Shown piece after piece: positions 57,664 to 64,000 of a DNA stretch of 64,000 nucleotides. Location of the stretch: NCBI GenBank assembly GCA_963969495.1, contig OZ018323.1:76534583-76598582 (forward strand), read 5' to 3'. The notes under the pieces were generated by a model, which was given only the letters and a program-made list of their open reading frames with translations, was not told where the DNA came from and did no database searches. The DNA is from Ceratothoa steindachneri (lineage: Eukaryota; Arthropoda; Malacostraca; Isopoda; Cymothoidae). The position numbers and the translations under genes were made by a program. The stretch's first letter is position 1. Each line of letters opens with the position of its first letter.

Positions 57664-60289
57664 CAGGAGCGGATCCATGTGTGGGTGGGTTGGGGGTGGG
57701 GGACATGACGGATGAAGCCCCTCCCCCCAAATTTCAGACCCGTTTATGTTTATATTTATTTTTGTAAGCAATACTTGTATTCAGTTATTCAGACAAAAGT
57801 TATGTAATAATATAGAATATTTATAAAAACTTTAAACCGTTGCGATCGAATGTATCATATAAGATACATGTCTAAAATACAGGTAAAACTAAAAAATAAT
57901 TATTAAATTCAAAAACTAAAATTCCTAATTTTCTGCTGTGGAAAAAAAATGGATTTGAGAGAGTTAGCGCTCACTCTCGTGTGAGTTAGTCTTATTAATT
58001 ACACTGGTCTGCGTTATTTTCAAGGTCAAATATATAATACCTGATTTTAGTTCATTTTTTTTGCACTGAATCTGAAAATCATGCTCATTTTATCCAATCA
58101 GGTCAGGTTTTTGAAATATGAGCACATACCAAAAACTCCTATATTTCCAAATATTTGTTGTGAATGAAACATGATAGCAAATATTGGACCGATTTACTCA
58201 CAGAAGGCTTACAGAATATTTTTAATAGATAGTATGAATAGTACAATGCACAAAATAAGCTATTCATGGATGAATGGCCTCTTCAGTGACCTCCGATTGT
58301 GCCGAGCAGACACCACATCCCTCTTAAGGCACCAACAGTAGTCAGCCAGAAAGTTCACATCCCATTGGCCTTGATAGCGTTCCTTCATGACACGGATGTC
58401 TTGATGAAAGCGCTCACCCTGTTCTTCACTGAAGTCTCCAGATGGGACCGAAGAAAGTGCATTTTCACTGACATGCGCGCACCAAGTTTGCGGAAATTCT
58501 CCATTAAGTCATCAACCATCTTCTGGTACTGAGGACTTCTGTGGTTACCAAGGAAGTTTGCAATGACTAAATTAAGGGACAGCCAGGCAGAAAGTTTAGT
58601 AGGATTTAATGAATCATCAAAACTAGAGTCTTTTATCAGTTCTCTTATCTGAGGACCATCAAATAGACCTGCCTTAAGCTTTTCCATGCTGATTCGTTTG
58701 ATCTTGTGGTGGAGGGAGGCAAATCCTCCACCTTCCCTCTCCAGTGCTTTTACACAGTTCTTCATTAGGCCGAGTTTGATGTGTAGGAGTGGAAGTAACA
58801 CCTTGCTCGGTTCAACCAGAGGGTGGGACAGAACATTGTGTGACCCGGGTTCTAATCCTTGTCTTGATGGCCACTCTTGTCTAACATAATGCTGGTCGTC
58901 AGACCGACTATCCCTCAAGCACAAAAAGCATGGATACTTTGTGTACCCACCTTGAAGTCCTAGGATGAGTCCAACCAATCTACACAAATCAACCATTTAT
59001 GTTCCTGGTAATTGAGAGCAGACAACAGACGTTCCATGCTGTTGTGAGATTCTTTCATTTCAGCCGAGTGTCCAACAGGGATTGATGAAACCTTATTTCC
59101 GTTATTCAGAAGAACTGCCTTGAGACTTCTGTTAGACGAGTCAATAAAAAGTCTCCATTCCATGGCAACATACTTCATACCCATTAATTTCATTAGTTCA
59201 GCAATATTGTTGCAGTAAATCAGTGAAGACGCCTCATCGAACATAAGGAATTTTCTGAATTCTCTCTCGCGTTCCCGATATCAATAGAACGTTGTTCTTG
59301 GGGCAAGTAGATGTTTCTCTCGAAGACGAGAACCCAGCAGCTGGGCAGACTCCTTAGATAGGTTCAGGTCTCGTGTCAAGTCGATGAATTCGGCTTGGGT
59401 CAATGGCACCGATCGGTCGTCCTCTTCTGGCTCGTATACACCACACTCACCTGTATCAGTCATGTCAGTAGATTCGGAATCAGAACTAGATTCCATGATG
59501 ACATCCGGCCCAGGAACAGTAACATCTGGTCCATGGGGGATTGGCTTTATGGTAGAAGAAACATTAGGGTATTGAACATGGTGCTTGTTCTTGCAATTGA
59601 TGCCTTTTAAATTTGTCATGCAGAAGTAGCATTCAGTAACGTGATCTTTCCGTTCCCTCCACACAATTGGGACACTAAATAGCATACTCTTTCTTTACCT
59701 ATTCCTCCAATCCCGTAAGTTCTCCACACATGTTTTGCAGCAGATAGGGGGAGCAAATGCCTTATCCTGTTCCTTTAGTTTGACTCCAAAATAAGCGTAA
59801 TAAGCCTTCTTCACAAAATGCGTGATTTTCGCTTGACGGTCTCGAAGAACCACGTGTCCGCAGATAAAACAAAATTTGTTAGGATGGTTCTTACACTTCC
59901 GATCCATCGTACTGCACAACTAGACCGGAAAAGAGAAAGAATAACTAGTTAATTAAGGTAACCCATGACCAGCTGTAGCAAAAAACTAAGCCCATATACG
60001 TTTGGATGATAGCGCCATTTGGGAAAAATATGCTGTAATAAAAATTGAGTGTATCTTAGAAACCAGACCTGACCAAAGAAAATGAATGATATTTTTGAAT
60101 TCAGGCTGCAAAAAAGATCATAAATAAGTTGGAAAACCCTTGACCTTTGAAAAAAAGTTTGGAAATGCAGGCCAGTGTTATTGATGTTGTATAAGATAAC
60201 CATTATTAATGATCAATGCCTTTTTATCAGACTCGTCAGGGGGAGGACTTCAGGTTAGCCCCCCAATTTTTATCCTGGATCCGCCACTG
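57664..60289 (-). mobile_element. hAT-like element carrying an uncharacterised protein (family copy 2)
   Basis: The left end reads caggagcggatccatg and the right end, on the minus strand, cagtggcggatccaggat. This is a terminal inverted repeat in which 12 of the first 14 positions agree. The flanks are cctggaaa (57656-57663) and cctaaaaa (60290-60297), 6 of 8 matching. The ends and duplication length are hAT-like. The only coding sequence inside is the broken uncharacterised gene at 58260-59919 on the minus strand. The element is about 2.6 kb. Confidence 0.6.
58260..59919 (-). pseudogene. Uncharacterised Cys-rich, YQG-motif family protein (copy 2), broken in about four places
   Basis: From an ATG near 59919: KFCFICGHVVLRDRQAKITH, AYYAYFGVKLKEQDKAFAPP, ICCKTCVENLRDWR (paired CxxC, zinc-binding-like); FSVPIVWRERKDHVTECYFC, NLKGINCKNKHHVQYPNV; an acidic serine-rich stretch; LLGSRLREKHLLAPRTTFY; AELMKLMGMKYVAMEWRLFI, SHNSMERLLSALNYQEHKWL; ILGLQGGYTKYPCFLC, DDQHYVRQEWPSRQGLEPG, LLPLLHIKLGLMKNCVKAL, GPQIRELIKDSSF, NFLGNHRSPQYQKMV, RLGARMSVKMHFLRSHL-like. 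In another frame, DFSEEQGERFHQDI, RYQGQWDVNFLADYCWCLKR, then FIHE and a stop. The breaks are near 59690, 59270, 58980 and 58420. The activity is unknown to me. An acidic DDE-like core could exist (D in DDQHY, E/D in EEQGERFHQDI), but that is speculation. Confidence 0.75.
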
Positions 60290-60547
60290 CCTAAAAAATG
60301 CTCCATTAATATCGGTTGCAGCCTAACACAATCCACCACCACTTCTCCAGCATCCCTAAATTGAAGGTCAAGGACAATTTAGTGAACTTTAAAATCATAA
60401 ACAAATTGCATGTTGCAGAAATCCTTCAAATCGCAAAAGTGTCACCACCAAATCGACTTAAACCGAACGAATTTAGAAACTGTATAAGTAAGACAATACC
60501 TATATATGTATATGTTAGTGTGTATGTATACATGTGTATGCATCCAT
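60290..60547. other. Spacer
   Basis: No gene is recognised. It starts with the right-hand target duplication of the preceding element. Confidence 0.4.
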
Positions 60548-61255
60548 TAGTGGTGCAGCAATGCTGGTATTAATACCGAATGCTTATTAATACCGGTATT
60601 GCTTAAAAAATAATTTCATTTAATGAAATTTTAACAAAAAAGTAACCTGACACAAATGTAAACTTTCAAAACGGAAAAGTAAAGAAAAAAAATAATTAGC
60701 GTCAAAGGAGGACTTATTTCATATAAAAATAATAAACTTTCTAAAAATTGAAAAACTTTTTTGGTCTAAAAACACATAGAAAGGAAAAGTTGACCCTCTG
60801 AACGAAAACCTTGGTAACGATGGATTTACTTCTTATTCTACCAAAATTTAATGTATTTTCCGAATCTAAAACTTTTGGGGTTCAAAGGTTGGACGATAAA
60901 TGCTGCAAAAATTCCACTTTAGAGGTAGACATAAGTTGCTTGCGGGCTGACGGTGAAATGCCCAGTTTAAAAGTTATCTTACAAATTTATGACGAATCTT
61001 AACGAAATTTCCTGAAATTTTCGTTCATGTTAGTCGACTTGGAGATTCACATTACTTGAGAAGGCTTTACTTACCTTAGTAAAATTTTGAAACATGAAAT
61101 TTTTTAAAGCTCTTTATATATCTATTTTGTTTTAATGAAGGGAAGACAAGAGAGATTTTTAAAAGTTTAATATATCTTAAAAACCGGCACTGTGTTAATC
61201 TCTACGAGTATATTATTCAATTGGGATTTTTCTCAAATACCGGTATTGATCGCCA

Positions 61256-61256
<1 letters not shown>
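60548..61256. mobile_element. Possible small non-autonomous DNA element with aataccggtatt ends
   Basis: The left side reads tggtgcagcaatgctggtat followed by taataccggtatt. The right side on the minus strand reads ctggcgatcaataccggtat. They align as imperfect inverted repeats around the palindromic aataccggtatt. The 63-codon frame inside has no known motif. A (TA)n tract begins exactly at the right end. No clear target duplication is seen, because the right flank is TA repeat. Confidence 0.35.
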
Positions 61257-61346
<90 letters not shown>

Positions 61347-61350
61347 TATA
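61257..61350. repeat. (TA)n tract
   Basis: About 94 bases of TA with one G interruption near 61328. Confidence 0.95.
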
Positions 61351-61503
61351 CAAAGAAAGCAACTACAGGATCTGCGGGGGATTATACAACCACCACAGGG
61401 CTATGCCATTTTTATTTTCTGTCTTTCAAATAAAATTTGAGGACAGAAAGAAAGATGCAGAAACCTGGTGTAACTGACTATAAATACATATAGTACAAGA
61501 GAA

Positions 61504-61876
61504 AATAAGAATTGTAGGCGAATGAGCAAATAAGACAAGAAACCGGAGGGGTTTTTTTAAAGGCAAGAGAGAGGGACATTAGAAGAATCCAGAATCAAAG
61601 GGAGCAGAGGGCGGCACAGTGAAGGCGATCCTTTACCGAGAAGACAGAAATAACACCAGGTGAAAAAGTTTTGAATTCTTGGCCGGGACTCAAACCCAGG
61701 TCTGCTGATTGCCGTCAGATCCGGCGTTATTTCTGTCTTCTCGGTAAAGGATCGCCTTCACTGTGCCGCCCTCTGCTCCCTTTGATTCTGGATTCTTCTA
61801 ATGTCCCTCTCTCTTGCCTTTAAAAAAAACCCTCCGGTTTCTTGTCTTATTTGCTCATTCGCGTCCAATTCTTATT
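61504..61876. repeat. 154-bp inverted repeat with a 65-base tRNA-like loop
   Basis: Arms 61504-61657 and 61723-61876 are near-perfect reverse complements, with a few mismatches such as gtaggcg versus gacgcg. The loop 61658-61722, read on the minus strand, contains cctgggtttgagtcccggcc. That forms a T-arm (CTGGG/CCCGG around TTTGAGT) and includes a polymerase III box B. Upstream of it, ctgacggcaatcag can form a small stem. This suggests a tRNA-derived SINE trapped in, or giving rise to, an inverted repeat. Confidence 0.6.
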
Positions 61877-61878
61877 CC

Positions 61879-61883
<5 letters not shown>

Positions 61884-61972
<89 letters not shown>
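61884..61972. repeat. (TA)n passing into (TG)n
   Basis: TA from 61884 to about 61951 followed by TG to 61972, a compound microsatellite starting eight bases after the inverted repeat. Confidence 0.95.
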
Positions 61973-62065
61973 AACTGAATCATGAAAATATGGAACTCGA
62001 TGAATATATAAATAAAGTCAAAGGCCTGCTGATCTCCCGTGTTTCATTTTCCTTCGTGGCTGTTG

Positions 62066-62069
<4 letters not shown>
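61973..62069. repeat. Isolated PLE terminal module between two (TA)n tracts
   Basis: taactgaatcatgaaaatat matches, in inverse orientation, the tail of the palindrome module (attttcgtgattcagttata at 35665-35683). Next, caaaggcctgctgatctccc and gtttcattttccttcgtggc match aaggcctcgcagttctccg and gtttcattttcctcgtggc of the palindrome right arm. No coding part is present, so this is a solo end of a related PLE. Confidence 0.6.

Positions 62070-62127
<58 letters not shown>
62070..62127. repeat. (TA)n tract next to mariner B
   Basis: About 58 bases of pure TA; the mariner begins where it stops. Confidence 0.95.
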
Positions 62128-62128
<1 letters not shown>

Positions 62129-63416
62129 CCGGTGTTCCAATAACTTAGACCGATTTGAAATGTGAGTTAAGTTTAAGTGTCTAATGATTTTTTTTTTTCT
62201 TTCAGATTTAACAACTTCAGTCTTTGGCAATTTTAACCATGGAAAGATTAATAATCGAACAACGTGTTAAAGTTATCGAAGCCTATTACGAAAATGGGCC
62301 TTCACACAAAAACGAATTTCGGGTACTTCGCGATTTTTTTGGTCAACATAATGGACCAACCGAGAGTGCAATTGGGAAAATTGTTAGTAAATTCAAACAA
62401 ACGGGGTCGGTGGCAGATATGAAAACGCCATTGCGTGCTCGTTTACGACGTTCAGCTGAAAACATTGCTGCAGTTCGCGAGAATGTGGTCGAAGATCCAG
62501 ACACCTCTATTCGTCATCGCGCGCAGGAATTGAACCTCTCCACAACAACGTTACATCGAATTTTGACAAAAGATTTGTCTCTGAATTGACACAAGAACTG
62601 AAGACTGCTGACCACTTGAAGCACCGTACATTCGTCAATTGGGTGCACGAGCAAAGACAAGCCGATGATGATTTTTCGCAAAAAATCATCTTTAGTGATG
62701 AAGCCCATTTTCATCTTGGTGGATTAGTTAATAAGCAGAATTGTCGCATTTGGGCTGATGAAAATCCCAGGAAGATTGTTGAAAAGTCACTGCATCCACA
62801 AAAGGTCACTGTTTGGTGTGCATTTTTTGCAAGCGGAATCATTGGGCCGTATTTCTTCGAAAATGATGCCGGGAATTCTGTTACGGTGACAGGCGAGCGA
62901 TACCGTGCCATGATAACCAACTTTTTATGGCCGGAATTGAATTCTATTGAATGCCTAAGATTTGTGGTTTCAACAGGACGGCACCACATGCCACACAGCC
63001 AATGCAACAATGGCTTTATTGAATGAGAAGTTCCCAGGTCGCATCATCTCTCGAAACAGCGAGGTCAATTGGCCACCACGATCGTGTGACTTGACGCCTT
63101 TAGATTTCTTCCTTTGGGGTCATCTCAAAAGTAAGGTCTATGCCAACAAGCCAACAACAATTCAACAGCTGAAAGATGAGATAATAAGGCCCATTGGTGA
63201 GATCGAGGAGCAACTATGCAGAGACGTCATAAAAAATTGGGGCCATAGAGTGGAGGTGCGCCGCAGAAGCCTTGGCGGACATTTAGGTGATATTATTTTT
63301 CACACATAATTGCCATGACTCAAATAACATGATCCAATAGTGACATCAATAAAATTTTACCAATAACACTGTTTTATTTACTGCTAACTTCGATCCGTCT
63401 TAATGGAACACCCTGG
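62128..63416 (+). mobile_element. Mariner-type element B, about 1.29 kb
   Basis: The left end reads accggtgttccaataactta and the right end, on the minus strand, accagggtgttccattaaga. These are related inverted repeats containing gtgttcca. It sits between a (TA)n tract and a fragment of mariner C. Because the left flank is TA repeat and the right flank starts ctggttgtcgg of mariner C, a clean TA duplication cannot be confirmed. Gene content and length fit a full mariner. Confidence 0.8.
62239..63309 (+). pseudogene. Mariner transposase (DD41D spacing), element B, two frameshifts
   Basis: From ATG at 62239: LIIEQRVKVIEAYYENG and FFGQHNGPTESAIGKIVSKF (helix-turn-helix region), then RSAENIAAVRENVVEDPD and LNLSTTTLHRIL. 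A frameshift near 62580 leads to KIIFSDEAHFHLGG, NKQNCRIWADENP, KVTVWCAFFASGIIGPYFFE and TVTGERYRAM. A second shift near 62955 leads to MWFQQDGTTCHTANA, VNWPPRSCDLTPLDFFLWG and IIFHT before the stop at 63307. The catalytic aspartates in FSDEAH, QQDG and PLDFF are intact, and there are 41 residues between the second and third. It is much better preserved than its relative at 19.3 kb. Confidence 0.9.
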
Positions 63417-63557
63417 TTGTCGGGAATTCGAAGCCTCAGGGACAAGTGGCGCAAGTTCATTGAAGTCTAGGGTAATTATATTGAAAAATATTAAAACACT
63501 TTCCTCATATCTCGTTTCCTTATAACGGAATTGCAAAACTTATTGCCCGCCCCTCGA
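63413..63557. mobile_element. End fragment of a second mariner C copy
   Basis: On the minus strand this matches 32902-33050 at roughly 85 percent, from the inverted repeat CGAGGGGCGGGCAATAAG through the transposase C-terminal coding part to ttcgaattcccgacaacc. Everything upstream is missing, replaced by mariner B. The join occurs at a short shared ctggtt. Confidence 0.8.
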
Positions 63558-63578
63558 ATATATATATATATATATATG
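63558..63578. repeat. Short (TA)n tract
   Basis: Ten TA units between the mariner C fragment and a PLE terminal module. Confidence 0.9.
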
Positions 63579-63654
63579 GAAAAACTCACAAAGTGCACGT
63601 GAGTCAAAGTTATGGAGATACACCAATAAAGGAAAAGTGAAAAACGATTCCGAA

Positions 63655-63688
63655 CGCTTTCGTCTTTATTCTTAAAGACTTTTTCAAG
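63655..63688 (-). ncRNA. Hammerhead-like hairpin in a PLE terminal module
   Basis: Minus-strand reading: CTTGAAAAA, then GTCTTT-aagaat-AAAGAC (a 6-bp stem II), then GAAAGCG. The layout equals the hammerhead core-stem II-GAAA order, but CUGANGA is degenerate (TTGAAAA). It lies in the 3' part of the PLE that runs off the window end. Cleavage ability cannot be judged. Confidence 0.4.
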
Positions 63689-63759
63689 GAATGATCAGGA
63701 GGCAGGACATACATTGCCTTAAATAGTGGAAGGGGGGATTAGACTACCCACCTCTGAAC

Positions 63760-64000
63760 CTTAATGAAGGGGTAAAAAATCCTGAAACAACTTTATTTGA
63801 GATTTTATGTTTGTAGTGATAATGGGGTCTAGCATGAACAAATCAGGGCTAAGGTTGAAATTTGGGAACGCGTTAATGGAGATACATTCTAATATATTTC
63901 TCGAAATATAATTACTGCATTTTATGACTGGTTTTGCATTATTCCAGTTAATGCTATGGTTAAGATTGTATATATGTAGAAAAAGCGCAGATTGTTCATT
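63760..64000 (-). pseudogene. PLE-3 endonuclease C-terminal part, cut by window end
   Basis: Reading: NEQSALFLHIYNLNHSINWN, SNYISRNILECISI, FPNFNLSPDLFMLDPII. It aligns with ENSHRINWK, FFSRNLLESAF and NFNLSPGMYFLDPCI of the palindrome copies, with clear divergence. No stop is visible within this stretch, so the copy may be intact; only the C-terminal part is visible. Confidence 0.75.

Larger units (their letters stand above)
63579..64000 (-). mobile_element. Penelope-like element PLE-3, partial at window end
   Basis: The minus strand from the window end encodes PLE endonuclease C-terminal sequence, followed by 3' DNA with the hammerhead-like hairpin and the ggaaaaactcacaaagtg terminal phrase at 63579-63598, then (TA)n. 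The rest of the element lies beyond 64000. Confidence 0.75.

Overview
This is a eukaryotic window, and I found no convincing host gene, rRNA or functional tRNA in it. Almost everything recognisable is a transposable element, a relic of one, or tandem repeat DNA. The mix is Penelope-like elements (PLEs), several non-LTR retrotransposons, mariners, hAT elements, very long pure (TA)n tracts and minisatellite arrays. This points to an arthropod, most likely a decapod crustacean. That is an inference from repeat style and element families; no host gene in the window confirms it.

Layout. 1-6.7 kb: unannotated DNA, a 25-bp minisatellite and a 1.7-kb array of a 31-bp unit. 6.7-8 kb: a deleted hAT with 8-bp target duplications. 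9.7-11.6 kb: a decayed mariner end and an inverted pair of piggyBac-like relics. 12-13.8 kb: an array of a 52-bp unit. 15.6-17.5 kb: a broken copy of an uncharacterised cysteine-rich gene family that recurs at 58-60 kb. 19.2-20.5 kb: a dead mariner. 24.8-29.0 kb: a complete but dead 4.2-kb hAT of the TTF/ZMYM type. 29-32.8 kb: low-complexity DNA, including a 0.5-kb pyrimidine tract. 32.9-33.8 kb: an internally deleted mariner with near-perfect ends. 34.1-37.4 kb: PLE territory, starting with a perfect 731-bp palindrome. 37.4-48.7 kb: a graveyard of LINE fragments, all on the minus strand. 49.4-50.9 kb: a hAT deletion derivative that keeps an intact ORF. 51.8-52.9 kb: another PLE. 54.3-56.5 kb: a CR1-like LINE fragment and a cluster of (TA)n tracts. 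57.7-60.3 kb: the second, fuller copy of the uncharacterised family, bounded by hAT-like terminal inverted repeats. 61.5-64 kb: an inverted repeat with a tRNA-like loop, a nearly complete mariner, a fragment of another mariner, and a PLE running off the window end.

The coding sequences do not form a shared pathway; each is an independent mobile element. The most useful observations are: (1) the PLE palindrome, either a head-to-head insertion or an assembly/library artefact; (2) hammerhead-ribozyme-like motifs in several PLE terminal modules; (3) the uncharacterised gene family sitting inside hAT-like inverted repeats with a 6-of-8 target duplication, which suggests it is itself a transposon protein; (4) three further hAT-type elements whose boundaries can be read to the base from near-matching 8-bp duplications; and (5) repeated association of PLE ends with long (TA)n tracts. 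All database comparisons are from memory of protein families, because no search could be run.
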